Positions 8,046-17,094 of a stretch of DNA of 64,000 nt are shown here, piece after piece. The notes below the pieces were generated by a model, which made no database searches, was not told the origin of the DNA, and saw nothing but the letters and a program-made list of their open reading frames with translations. Positions within the stretch are counted from its first letter, which is position 1, and every line of letters begins with the position of its first letter. The translations under genes and the position numbers were made by a program. The DNA comes from Pseudomonas sp. URIL14HWK12:I12 (GTDB taxonomy: Bacteria > Pseudomonadota > Gammaproteobacteria > Pseudomonadales > Pseudomonadaceae), in assembly GCF_003097135.1 (NCBI RefSeq), contig NZ_QEQL01000008.1, positions 1-64,000 on the forward strand. Direction: 5' to 3'.

Positions 8046-8815
8046 CAGGGTTTGATACCCCTGTGCAGGGCGACGATGCCGGTGGTCATGTTGTGGTAGG
8101 TGACCCGGTCGAATCCGGCGTCAGCCATCATCGCCTTGAGGGTTTCCTGATCGGGATGCATGCGGATCGATTCGGCAAGGTAGCGATAGCTGGCCGCGTC
8201 GTTGGCTACCAGCTTGCCGACCAAGGGCATGAAGGCGAACGAGTAGGCGTCGTAGGCCTTGGCCATGAGCTTGCTGGTGGGCTTGGAGAACTCCAGCACC
8301 AGTAGCCGACCGCCTGGCTTGAGCACACGCAGCATCGAGCGCAGTGCATCTTCCTTATGGGTAACGTTGCGCAGGCCGAACGCGATGGTGACCACGTCGA
8401 AGTGGTTGTCCGGGAAGGGCAGCTTCTCGGCGTCGGCCTGAACGAAGGACACGTTGCCGGCTACGCCCAGGTCGAGCAGGCGGTCGCGGCCTACCTTCAG
8501 CATCGAGGCATTGATATCGGCCAGCACGACTTCGCCCGCCGGCCCCACCAGTTCCGAGAACCGGCGGGTCAGGTCGCCGGTGCCGCCGGCGATATCCAGC
8601 ACCCGGTTGCCTGGCCGAACGCCCGACAGCTCGATGGTGAAGCGCTTCCACAAGCGGTGCATGCCGCCTGAGAGCAGGTCGTTCATCACGTCGTACTTGG
8701 CTGCGACGGAGTGAAACACTTCGGCGACCTTCTCCGCCTTCTGGCTCTCCGGCACGTGCTGGTAGCCAAAGTGAGTGGTGGGTTCGGCTTCGTTGCCTTT
8801 GCGCTGTTCAGTCAT
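8045..8815 (-). CDS. ubiE: bifunctional demethylmenaquinone/2-methoxy-polyprenyl-benzoquinol methyltransferase
   Basis: UbiE is the SAM-dependent C-methyltransferase of ubiquinone synthesis (and of menaquinone synthesis where present). The 256-residue class I methyltransferase has motif I VLDIAGGTGDL (72-82) and the family segments KYDVMNDLLSGGMHRLWK and FGLRNVTHKEDAL. The start is ATG 8815 (MTEQRKGNE); the frame is open far upstream but those codons cross the divergent promoter region. It heads the minus-strand ubiE-ubiJ-ubiB-hisI-hisE-tatABC-rsmE series. Confidence 0.96.
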   Translation of the reverse strand: MTEQRKGNEAEPTTHFGYQHVPESQKAEKVAEVFHSVAAKYDVMNDLLSGGMHRLWKRFTIELSGVRPGNRVLDIAGGTGDLTRRFSELVGPAGEVVLADINASMLKVGRDRLLDLGVAGNVSFVQADAEKLPFPDNHFDVVTIAFGLRNVTHKEDALRSMLRVLKPGGRLLVLEFSKPTSKLMAKAYDAYSFAFMPLVGKLVANDAASYRYLAESIRMHPDQETLKAMMADAGFDRVTYHNMTTGIVALHRGIKP

Positions 8816-8844
8816 ATCGCCTGCACCGGAAAAAATTACTGGCC

Positions 8845-8873
8845 ATTCTAATCCCGCAACGCGGGCTTTGTCT
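8845..8873 (-). promoter_or_regulatory. candidate ubiE promoter with an embedded palindrome
   Basis: On the minus strand AAGACA and TAGAAT (reverse complement of 8845-8850) are 18 bases apart. The spacer holds a perfect inverted repeat, CCCGC-AAC-GCGGG (8853-8865), which could be an operator. Judged by eye only. Confidence 0.35.
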
Positions 8874-8927
8874 TGAAGGGGCCTGCGCCGGGTAGAATAA
8901 ACACCTTTGAATTGACCGAGGTGGCCG

Positions 8928-9203
8928 ATGAGCCAGATCACCGTTGAACGCCAGCACACGCTGGGCCGCGAAGCCGCCCGAGCGCGCGCGGGCAAGCTTG
9001 TGGAGAAATTGCAGAGCAAATATGACATGCAGGCCGAATGGGAAGGCGACACGGTCGAGCTCAAGCGCAGCGGTATCACCGGCCAGGTCGCTATCACCGA
9101 TACCCTGGTGCGTGTCGAGATCAAGCTGGGGATGATGCTGTCGATGATGAGTGCAATGGTCGAGGCAGAGATCAACAAGGCACTGGACAAGCACCTGGCG
9201 TGA
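8928..9203 (+). CDS. polyhydroxyalkanoic acid system family protein (PHA_gran_rgn)
   Basis: A small 91-residue protein of the family annotated as polyhydroxyalkanoic acid system protein; its biochemical role is not established. The sequence begins MSQITVERQHTLGREAAR and contains a compact alpha/beta region with a Met-rich LGMMLSMMSAMVEAEI helix near the C-terminus; there is no signal peptide. It is divergent from ubiE, as is its counterpart in P. aeruginosa. There the phaC1-phaZ-phaC2-phaD-phaFI cluster follows next; here the DUF971 gene follows after only 58 bases and no pha gene is present. A TAGAAT at 8893-8898 may be its -10 element. Confidence 0.8.
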   Translation: MSQITVERQHTLGREAARARAGKLVEKLQSKYDMQAEWEGDTVELKRSGITGQVAITDTLVRVEIKLGMMLSMMSAMVEAEINKALDKHLA

Positions 9204-9261
9204 GCGGCAGCAGGGCGCAGGCTTCACCAAGGTGGCTGCCCGCCCGGCCCGGCGGTTTTTT

Positions 9262-9639
9262 TCAGAGCATCAGCTTAACCACTGACTCTGCCGGGTCGCG
9301 CGACTTGCCAGCCTTGCGCAGTTCTTCGAGATAGTCCGCCCACAACGCTTGCTGGCGGGTGCATAGCTCATACAGGTATTCCCAGGTGAACAACCCGCTG
9401 TCGTGGCCATCGTCAAAACTGAGCTTGAGGGCATACTGCCCGGCAGGCTCAACGTTGCTCAGGCCCACATTCAGCTTGCCGAACTGCAGGATGGGTTTGC
9501 CATGGCCCTGGACCTCGGCCGAAGGGGAATGCACCCGCAGGAACTCCGCTGGCAGGCTGTACTGCTCACCGGGCCCGTAGCTAAGTACCAAGGCCTTGCT
9601 GGCCTTTTGCAGTTTGATGGCGGTGGGAAGCTTGTGCAT
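9262..9639 (-). CDS. DUF971 (gamma-butyrobetaine hydroxylase-like N-terminal domain) protein
   Basis: A 125-residue protein of the DUF971 family, a fold also found at the N-terminus of gamma-butyrobetaine hydroxylases and in some Fe-S-related proteins. The body has the typical LSYGPGEQYSLPAEFLRVHSPSAEV and a DDGHDSGLFTWEYLYELC segment. Its function is unknown. It lies 44 bases downstream of hslU on the same strand, the normal Pseudomonas arrangement, and converges on the PHA-family gene. Confidence 0.85.
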   Translation of the reverse strand: MHKLPTAIKLQKASKALVLSYGPGEQYSLPAEFLRVHSPSAEVQGHGKPILQFGKLNVGLSNVEPAGQYALKLSFDDGHDSGLFTWEYLYELCTRQQALWADYLEELRKAGKSRDPAESVVKLML

Positions 9640-9683
9640 GGCGATGGCCTCGCGCGCCGGGGCTGGGCCCCGGCGCTTGGCGG

Positions 9684-11018
<1,335 letters not shown>

Positions 11019-11044
11019 GTGCGTCTGGCGGGCCTGTGTGCGGA

Positions 11045-11575
11045 TCACTCCGCCAGGTCCTGCTCCTCGATAGTCAGGTTGTGATTGGTGAACACGCAAA
11101 TGTCTGCAGCGATGTTCAGCGCGGCCTCGGTGATTTCCCGGGCAGAAAGGTCGGTTTTGTTGAGCAGTGCACGGGCCGCGGCCTGTGCGTAGCCGCCCCC
11201 GGAGCCCATGGCGATCAGGCCGTCTTCGGGTTCGACCACGTCACCATTGCCGGTGATGATCAGCGAAGCGTCCTTGTTGGCCACCGCAAGCATGGCTTCC
11301 AGGCGGCTCAGGGAACGGTCGGTTCGCCAGTCCTTGGCCAACTCCACAGCGGCGCGGATGAGGTGGCCCTGGTGTTTTTCCAGCTGGCCTTCGAAGCGTT
11401 CGAACAATGTAAAGGCGTCGGCGGTAGCGCCGGCAAAGCCTGCGATGACCTGGCCGTGATAAAGGCGGCGCACCTTTTTGGCATTGCCTTTCATGACGGT
11501 GTTGCCCAGCGACACCTGGCCGTCGCCGCCCATGACGACTTTACCGTGGCGGCGAATGGATACGATGGTGGTCAA
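11045..11575 (-). CDS. hslV: ATP-dependent protease subunit HslV
   Basis: HslV is the proteasome-beta-like peptidase, acting as a double hexamer with HslU. The 176-residue protein begins MTTIVSIRRHGKVVMGGDGQ; after Met removal Thr becomes the N-terminal nucleophile. The conserved GNAKKVRRLYHGQVIAGFAG and the GSGGGYAQAAARAL segment are present. It heads the hslVU-DUF971 group on the minus strand, separated from the upstream SPOR gene by a 186-base gap containing a repeat and a hairpin. Confidence 0.97.
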   Translation of the reverse strand: MTTIVSIRRHGKVVMGGDGQVSLGNTVMKGNAKKVRRLYHGQVIAGFAGATADAFTLFERFEGQLEKHQGHLIRAAVELAKDWRTDRSLSRLEAMLAVANKDASLIITGNGDVVEPEDGLIAMGSGGGYAQAAARALLNKTDLSAREITEAALNIAADICVFTNHNLTIEEQDLAE

Positions 11576-11633
11576 GGGAGTGTCTCCACGCAGCGGGGCG
11601 AAAATGCCCGGATGAAGACCTATATAGGGATGG

Positions 11634-11704
11634 TAACTTCAAGCTTCAAGCTTTGAACTACAAGCAAAAGCAAGTTGCGGCGCCCCGACAGGCACGCCGC
11701 AACG
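11634..11704. repeat. AGCTTCAAGCTT-type intergenic repeat with a 9-bp hairpin
   Basis: The plus strand reads aacttcaagcttcaagctt, followed by a perfect stem GTTGCGGCG (11674-11682) / CGCCGCAAC (11695-11703). The first part is the reverse complement of the motif at 34185-34217. On the minus strand the hairpin follows the SPOR gene and leads into a T-rich stretch, so it may also end that transcript. Confidence 0.55.
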
Positions 11705-11761
11705 CCAGCTTCGCAAAAAAACCGCTTTCTCGCCGCTTGCCGCTGAAAATATGCGGCGGCG

Positions 11762-12442
11762 TTATCGGCTTTGGCGTTGCTGCAGCAGCAGGTTGTTGAA
11801 GCCACTGCCGGCGAGCATCTTTTGCGCGGCCGTGAGCTGCTCGCGGTTGCTGAAGGGGCCCACCAGCACGCGGTACCAGGTGTCGTCCTTGACCGTGCCG
11901 GACTCAACCTGCACGGCCTGGCCCAGCAGAATGATCTGGGCGCGCACACGGTCGGCGTCGGCCTGGCGGCGGAAGGAGCCTGCCTGCAGGAAGTACTGCG
12001 TGGTAGCAGCCGGTTTGGTGACCGGCGGCGCCGGTGGCGGCGTCTGGCCAGCCAAGGCCGCCTGCGCGCGGGCAGTATCAATCTTGGCGGCGACTTCCGG
12101 GGTCACCGGCTGGGCAGGCACTGGCGGGGTCTTCTCGGGCACGGCTTCAGGCGGCACGATCACTTCCGACTCCGGGAGCAGCGTATAGAAGTCGTACTTG
12201 GGCTTGACCTGGGTCGGGCTCGGCGGCGTCTTGTTCGCCTCGGCGATCTTCTCGGCCTTTTGCTGCTCCGGGCGAGTGCGTTTGACCTCGTCCTTGCTCG
12301 GGTCGAGTTTCATCAGGAACACGACGAAGGCGCCGACCGTGAGGCCTACGGCCAGCCATACCCATCCTGGAATCGGCTTCTTCTTTGATGCAGGCTGGGT
12401 GCGGCTGGCGCCTCGTTTGGGTGCAGGTTTTTTCGCAGCCAA
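11762..12442 (-). CDS. FtsN-like SPOR-domain cell division protein
   Basis: A 226-residue bitopic inner-membrane protein: a short basic cytoplasmic N-terminus (KKPAPKRG), one membrane helix (about 24-44), a Pro/Ala/Thr-rich periplasmic linker, and a C-terminal SPOR domain (about 148-222; YFLQAGSFRRQADADRVRAQ, then WYRVLVGPF). SPOR domains bind denuded septal peptidoglycan; in this genus the protein next to argS fills the FtsN position. The apparent start is TTG 12442, two codons after the argS stop region, with GGAG in the argS end about 10 bases upstream. An alternative role as a general SPOR protein is possible because the linker is poorly conserved. Confidence 0.85.
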   Translation of the reverse strand: MAAKKPAPKRGASRTQPASKKKPIPGWVWLAVGLTVGAFVVFLMKLDPSKDEVKRTRPEQQKAEKIAEANKTPPSPTQVKPKYDFYTLLPESEVIVPPEAVPEKTPPVPAQPVTPEVAAKIDTARAQAALAGQTPPPAPPVTKPAATTQYFLQAGSFRRQADADRVRAQIILLGQAVQVESGTVKDDTWYRVLVGPFSNREQLTAAQKMLAGSGFNNLLLQQRQSR

Positions 12443-12443
12443 C

Positions 12444-14180
12444 TTACATGCGCTCCAGGGTTTCCAGGCCCAGCAGTTCCAGGCCTTGTTTCAGGGTACG
12501 GCCAGCCAGGGCAGCCAGGCGCAGGCGGCTAGCCTGCTGCACGGGTGTCTCGGCCGCAAGGATCGGGCAGTTCTCGTAGAAGCTGGAGAACAGCCCGGCG
12601 ATGTCGTAGAGGTACGCGCACAACACGTGGGGCGTGCCTTTTTCGGCAACGGTGTTCAGCACTTCGCCAAACTGTGCAAGCCGCGCTGCCAGCTCCTGCT
12701 CCTGCGGGGCATGCAGCTCGATATGGCCGTCGGCCTCTTCGAAGCTTTTGCCTACCTTGCGGAACACCCCGGCCACGCGGGTGTAGGCATAGAGCAGGTA
12801 AGGTGCGGTGTTGCCCTCGAAGTTCAACATCAGGTCGAAGTTGAACGAGTAGTCGCTGGTACGGTGCTTGGAGAGGTCGGCGTACTTGACTGCACCGATA
12901 CCCACCACGCGGCCGATTTCGCGCAGGGCCGCTTCGTCGAGCTCGGGGTTTTTCTCCTTCACCAGTGCGTAGGCGCGCTGTTCGGCTTCTGTCAGCAGGT
13001 CGATCAGTTTGACCGTGCCGCCGTCGCGGGTCTTGAACGGGCGGCCATCGGCGCCGTTCATGGTGCCGAAACCCATGTGCTCGGGGCGCATGCCGTTGGT
13101 GATGAAACCGGCCCGCCGGGCTACCTCGAACACTTGCTGGAAGTGCAATGCCTGGCGTTGGTCGACGAAATAGAGGGCGCGATCAGCCTTGAGCACGTTG
13201 CTGCGATAGCGCACGGCAGCCAGGTCGGTGGTCGCATAGAGGTAGCCACCGCCTGCCTTTTGCACAATCACCGGCAGGGGGTTGCCTTCGGCATTCTTGA
13301 ATTCTTCGAGGAAGACGCATTGGGCGCCGTTGTCTTCTTCGAGCAGGCCCTTGGCACGCAGGTCGGCGACCACGCTGGGCAGGTCGTCGTTATAGGCGCT
13401 TTCGCCCATCACGTCGTTGGGCGTCAGGCGCACGTTCAGGCGCTCGTAAGTGGCCTGGCAGTGCGAAAGGGAGATAGCGTTGAAGCGGGTCCACAGGGCC
13501 AGGCAGTCCGGGTCGCCGGCCTGCAGCTTGACCACGAGGCCCCGCGCGGTGCGGGCGAAGGCTTCGGATTCGTCGAAGCGCTTCTTGGCAGCGCGGTAGA
13601 AGTTTTCCAGGTCGGCCAGCTCGTCACTGTCGGCGGGGTTTTCCTGAAGATATGCCAGCAGCATGCCGAACTGGGTGCCCCAGTCTCCGACATGGTTCTG
13701 GCGGATCACCGTGTCGCCGAGGAATTCCAGCACGTTGGCCACCGCATCACCGATGATGGTCGAGCGCAGATGCCCGACGTGCATCTCCTTGGCAAGGTTC
13801 GGTGCCGACAGGTCGACGACCACTCTTTCCGGAGCCCCGGGCTTGCGCACGCCAAGGCGGGCATCGGCCAGCGCGGCATCAAGGCGCTGAGCCAGGGCCT
13901 GGGTGTTCTGGAAGAAGTTCAGGAAGCCGGGGCCGGCGATATCGACCTTGCTGACCTGCTCGTCGGCCGGCAGCGCGGCGATGAGCTTTTCGGCCAGGTC
14001 ACGGGGCTTCATGCCAGCGGGTTTGGCCAGCATCATCGCAATGTTGCTGGCGAAGTCGCCGTGGGCCTTGTCGCGCGCGTTCTCGACCTGGATGGCCACA
14101 TTCAAGCCTTCGGGCAGCACGCCCTCGGCCACCAGGCGGGCAAGGGCTTGTTGGATCAGCAGGCGAATGGTGTCTTTCAT
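12444..14180 (-). CDS. argS: arginyl-tRNA synthetase
   Basis: ArgS charges tRNA-Arg. The 578-residue class I synthetase has the arginine-specific N-terminal additive domain (about 1-100), the HIGH-type motif HVGH (134-137) within SAPNLAKEMHVGH, and a C-terminal DALR anticodon-binding domain. As in many ArgRS proteins no canonical KMSK lysine motif is seen; the corresponding loop reads FKTRDGGTVKL. The start is ATG 14180 (MKDTIRLLIQQAL). It is followed without a gap by the SPOR gene and preceded by priA on the same strand. Confidence 0.97.
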   Translation of the reverse strand: MKDTIRLLIQQALARLVAEGVLPEGLNVAIQVENARDKAHGDFASNIAMMLAKPAGMKPRDLAEKLIAALPADEQVSKVDIAGPGFLNFFQNTQALAQRLDAALADARLGVRKPGAPERVVVDLSAPNLAKEMHVGHLRSTIIGDAVANVLEFLGDTVIRQNHVGDWGTQFGMLLAYLQENPADSDELADLENFYRAAKKRFDESEAFARTARGLVVKLQAGDPDCLALWTRFNAISLSHCQATYERLNVRLTPNDVMGESAYNDDLPSVVADLRAKGLLEEDNGAQCVFLEEFKNAEGNPLPVIVQKAGGGYLYATTDLAAVRYRSNVLKADRALYFVDQRQALHFQQVFEVARRAGFITNGMRPEHMGFGTMNGADGRPFKTRDGGTVKLIDLLTEAEQRAYALVKEKNPELDEAALREIGRVVGIGAVKYADLSKHRTSDYSFNFDLMLNFEGNTAPYLLYAYTRVAGVFRKVGKSFEEADGHIELHAPQEQELAARLAQFGEVLNTVAEKGTPHVLCAYLYDIAGLFSSFYENCPILAAETPVQQASRLRLAALAGRTLKQGLELLGLETLERM

Positions 14181-14273
14181 GGGTATCTCGTGCGAGCGCG
14201 CCGGTGCAGTGGCCCCGGGCTGGTCTTTAAAACCGGCCATTATCCGGTTCGCAGGCAGCCTTGCCAACCCTGC

Positions 14274-16493
14274 TCAAAACAGATCGACCGGGTCGACATC
14301 CAGCGACCACCGTACCGCGCGGCCTGCCGGCAGTGCTTCGACGCTGGCCATCATGGCGGCCAGTAATCGGTGCAGGGGCGCGCGCGCCGTGGATTGCAAC
14401 AGCAGTTGTGCGCGGAAGCGCCCGGCACGTCGCTCCATCGGAGCGGGCACCGGGCCGAGCAGCTCCACCCCTTGCACGCCATGCGCTGCCAGCCAGCCTT
14501 CTGCGAGCGAGCATGCCTCGTCGAGGAAGCCTTCCGCCTGCCCGGGTTTGTGCGCTTCGGCTCGCAGCAGCGCTAAATGAGCGAAAGGGGGCAGGCCAGC
14601 ACCGCGGCGCTCACTGAGCGCCTGCTCGGCAAAGGCGAAGTAGCCGTCTTCAGTGAGTTGCACCAGCAGGGGGTGGTCGGCCAGGTGGCTCTGGATGATG
14701 ACCTTGCCTGGCATTTCTGCCCGGCCCGCGCGCCCGGCCACCTGCACGATCAACTGAGCCATGCGCTCGGGCGCGCGGAAGTCGGCGGAAAACAGCCCGC
14801 CATCGGCGTCGAGGATCGCCACCAGTGTCACCTGGGGGAAATGGTGGCCTTTGGCAAGCATCTGCGTGCCCACCAGGATGCACGGGTCACCCTGATGAAC
14901 GGTCGCAAACAGGCGGTCCATCGCCCCTTTGGCCGTGGTGGTGTCGCGGTCGACGCGGTGCACAGGGAAGTCGGGAAACAACACCCGCAGGCGCTCCTCG
15001 GCGCGCTCGGTGCCTGCGCCGACCGGTCGCAGGTCCACTGACCGGCAGCTGGGGCAGTGGCGGGGTTTGTGCTCGACGTGCCCGCAATGGTGGCAGCGCA
15101 GCTCTCCCGAGCGCTGGTGCAATGTGGTGCGTGCATCGCAGCGGGGGCACTCCGAAAGCCAGCCACATTCGTGGCACAACAACGTAGGGGCGAAGCCGCG
15201 GCGATTGAGGAACACCAGAACCTGCTGGCCTTGGGCAAGGGTTTGGCCAATGGCTTGTTGCAAGGGCGCGCTGATGCCGCTGTCCAGTGGCCGGCTTTTG
15301 ACATCCAGCCGCAGAAAGCGCGGGGGCTGGGCATGGCCGGCGCGCTGGTTGAGGCGCAGCAGTGCATAGCGGCCGCTATGGGCGTTATGCCAGGTTTCCA
15401 GCGACGGCGTGGCAGAGCCCAGAACCACCGGCACGTTTTCCTGGTGGCCGCGCACGATGGCCAGGTCGCGCGCGTGGTAACGCAGCCCTTCCTGCTGTTT
15501 ATAGGAGCCGTCGTGCTCTTCGTCGATGATGATCAGGCCGGGATTCTTCAACGGGGTGAACAGCGCCGAGCGAGTGCCGATGACGATGTCAGCGTCGCCG
15601 TCGCGGGCTGCTAGCCAGGCATCCAGGCGTTGGCGGTCGTTCACGGCCGAATGCAACAGCGCTATGCGCGCATTGAAGCGCTGTGAGAAGCGGCTAAGCG
15701 TTTGCGGGCCCAGGTTGATTTCGGGGATCAGCACCAGCACCTGCTTGCCGGCCTGGAGGCATTGGTGGATCAGTTGCAGGTAGACCTCGGTCTTGCCGCT
15801 GCCGGTCACCCCTGCCAGAAGGTAGGTATGGTAACGGCCAAGCCCCGCGCGGATGGCCTCGAACGCAGTGCTTTGTTCGGTGTTGAGCGGCAGCTCAGGT
15901 TGCGCGAGCCAGTGCTCGTGGCGAGGTGCAGCGGCCTGTGTGCGGGTTTCCACCGCGACCAGGCCTTTGTTCAAGAGGCCATCGAGTGCGTCGCGGCCCA
16001 GCCGAAGCTGGCTCAGCAGCGAATGCGGCACGCCGTGTGGGTGCTGCGCCAGGGTTGTCAGGGCCTCGCGCTGGCGCGGCGCACGCTTGAGCCTGGGGTC
16101 TTCTGGGTCGGCGGTGGTGGCTGCGATCCAGAAGCGCTCCTGATGCGCCTGTGCAGGCTCGCCCTGACGCAACAGCACCGGAAGCGCCCAGCTGAGCGTG
16201 TCACCCAGGCTGTGCTGATAGTACTGAGCGGTCCACAGGCACAGCTGCATCAATGCCGGGGGCATCGGGCTGCTGTCATCCAGGCGGCCAATGGCCGGTC
16301 GGAGCTTGCCCGCCGGCACGTCTGAATCATGGGCGGTCTCGATCACTACGCCGATCATTTCCCGGCGCCCAAAGGGTACGCGAACGCGCATGCCTGGCTC
16401 GAAGGCCTCTATACCCATACCGGCGGGCGGCAGGTAGTCGAACAGCCGGCGCAGAGGCGAAGGCAGGGCAAGGCGCAGCACGGCGTTTGGCAA
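14274..16493 (-). CDS. priA: primosomal protein N' (replication restart helicase PriA)
   Basis: PriA binds stalled or collapsed forks and reloads DnaB. The protein shows Walker A GVTGSGKT (about 228-235), the DEEHD box (about 324-328), and an eight-cysteine zinc region (from CHECGW through CPRC and CHHCG to CPSC) inserted in the helicase core. The N-terminal 3'-DNA-binding domain begins NAVLRLALPSPLRRLFDY. No ATG fits; TTG 16493 gives 739 residues, the length I recall for other pseudomonads. The frame stays open to another TTG at 16529, so the start is uncertain by about 12 codons. Confidence 0.93.
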   Translation of the reverse strand: MPNAVLRLALPSPLRRLFDYLPPAGMGIEAFEPGMRVRVPFGRREMIGVVIETAHDSDVPAGKLRPAIGRLDDSSPMPPALMQLCLWTAQYYQHSLGDTLSWALPVLLRQGEPAQAHQERFWIAATTADPEDPRLKRAPRQREALTTLAQHPHGVPHSLLSQLRLGRDALDGLLNKGLVAVETRTQAAAPRHEHWLAQPELPLNTEQSTAFEAIRAGLGRYHTYLLAGVTGSGKTEVYLQLIHQCLQAGKQVLVLIPEINLGPQTLSRFSQRFNARIALLHSAVNDRQRLDAWLAARDGDADIVIGTRSALFTPLKNPGLIIIDEEHDGSYKQQEGLRYHARDLAIVRGHQENVPVVLGSATPSLETWHNAHSGRYALLRLNQRAGHAQPPRFLRLDVKSRPLDSGISAPLQQAIGQTLAQGQQVLVFLNRRGFAPTLLCHECGWLSECPRCDARTTLHQRSGELRCHHCGHVEHKPRHCPSCRSVDLRPVGAGTERAEERLRVLFPDFPVHRVDRDTTTAKGAMDRLFATVHQGDPCILVGTQMLAKGHHFPQVTLVAILDADGGLFSADFRAPERMAQLIVQVAGRAGRAEMPGKVIIQSHLADHPLLVQLTEDGYFAFAEQALSERRGAGLPPFAHLALLRAEAHKPGQAEGFLDEACSLAEGWLAAHGVQGVELLGPVPAPMERRAGRFRAQLLLQSTARAPLHRLLAAMMASVEALPAGRAVRWSLDVDPVDLF

Positions 16494-16559
16494 GGCAATG
16501 GCTCGCGGGGGCAAAGGGGATGGAGCCAAGCCTAACAGACCACCGGTGCAGCGCGCAGC

Positions 16560-16587
16560 TTGATTCCCGGAACGGCTCTGGTAGTAT
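16560..16587 (+). promoter_or_regulatory. candidate rpmE promoter
   Basis: TTGATT (16560-16565) and TAGTAT (16582-16587) are separated by 16 bases, about 70 bases upstream of the rpmE start in the divergent priA/rpmE gap. Confidence 0.4.
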
Positions 16588-16657
16588 GCGCACCCCTATA
16601 CGTGCGGTATCCGGCAATGGTGCTGGGTGGCGGCACGCTAAAAACGAGGATTTTCCC

Positions 16658-16876
16658 ATGAAGCCTGACGTACATCCGAAATACGAAGCCATCACCGCTA
16701 CCTGCAGCTGCGGCAACGTGATCGAAACCCGTTCCACCCTGGCCGCCCCGCTGAGCCTTGACGTGTGCAACGAGTGCCATCCGTTCTACACCGGCAAGCA
16801 AAAGACCCTCGACACCGGTGGCCGCGTACAGCGCTTCACCGACCGTTTCGGCGTTTTCGGTGCCAAGACCAAGTAA
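16658..16876 (+). CDS. rpmE: 50S ribosomal protein L31, zinc-binding form
   Basis: L31 bridges the subunits of the ribosome. The 72-residue protein has the C+ (zinc) cysteines in CSCG and in CNEC, followed by the family-typical HPFYTGKQKTLDTGGRVQRF. This is the zinc-requiring paralogue; zinc-free forms (YkgM type) lack these cysteines. ATG 16658 has AACGAGGA upstream; the frame is open further 5' but that would include the promoter. It is monocistronic, with a terminator directly downstream. Confidence 0.96.
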   Translation: MKPDVHPKYEAITATCSCGNVIETRSTLAAPLSLDVCNECHPFYTGKQKTLDTGGRVQRFTDRFGVFGAKTK

Positions 16877-16912
16877 GGCTTCTGGCCTGCCTTGCAGGGC
16901 AGGTGGAACAGA

Positions 16913-16941
16913 AAAGGGCGCCCCTTGTGGGCGCCTTTTTT
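16913..16941 (+). terminator. rho-independent terminator of rpmE
   Basis: GGCGCCC (16917-16923) pairs with GGGCGCC (16929-16935), followed by TTTTTT. Confidence 0.85.
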
Positions 16942-17094
16942 GTGCTTGTCGAAAAGAGCTGCGGGGTTGCAACCTGCGCTAAAAGTCTAATTCCCTACCA
17001 CTTGACAGCCGTGACCGGCCAGTCTTGTCGGCATTTTCCCCAGCGCGTATGCTCGGCGGTCCAAAAAGTTCAACAGTCAAAGCGGAACGCCACC

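Noticed and set aside
12198..14366. 722-codon plus-strand open frame
   Set aside because: Antisense to argS and the SPOR gene, with no ribosome-binding site or recognisable domain.
16885..16903. CCTGCC...GGCAGG hairpin after rpmE as a second terminator
   Set aside because: No T-run; the stronger terminator follows directly downstream.
17002..17030. maeB promoter from TTGACA at 17002
   Set aside because: The -35 is perfect, but the hexamer 17-18 bases downstream (TTGTCG) is a poor -10.
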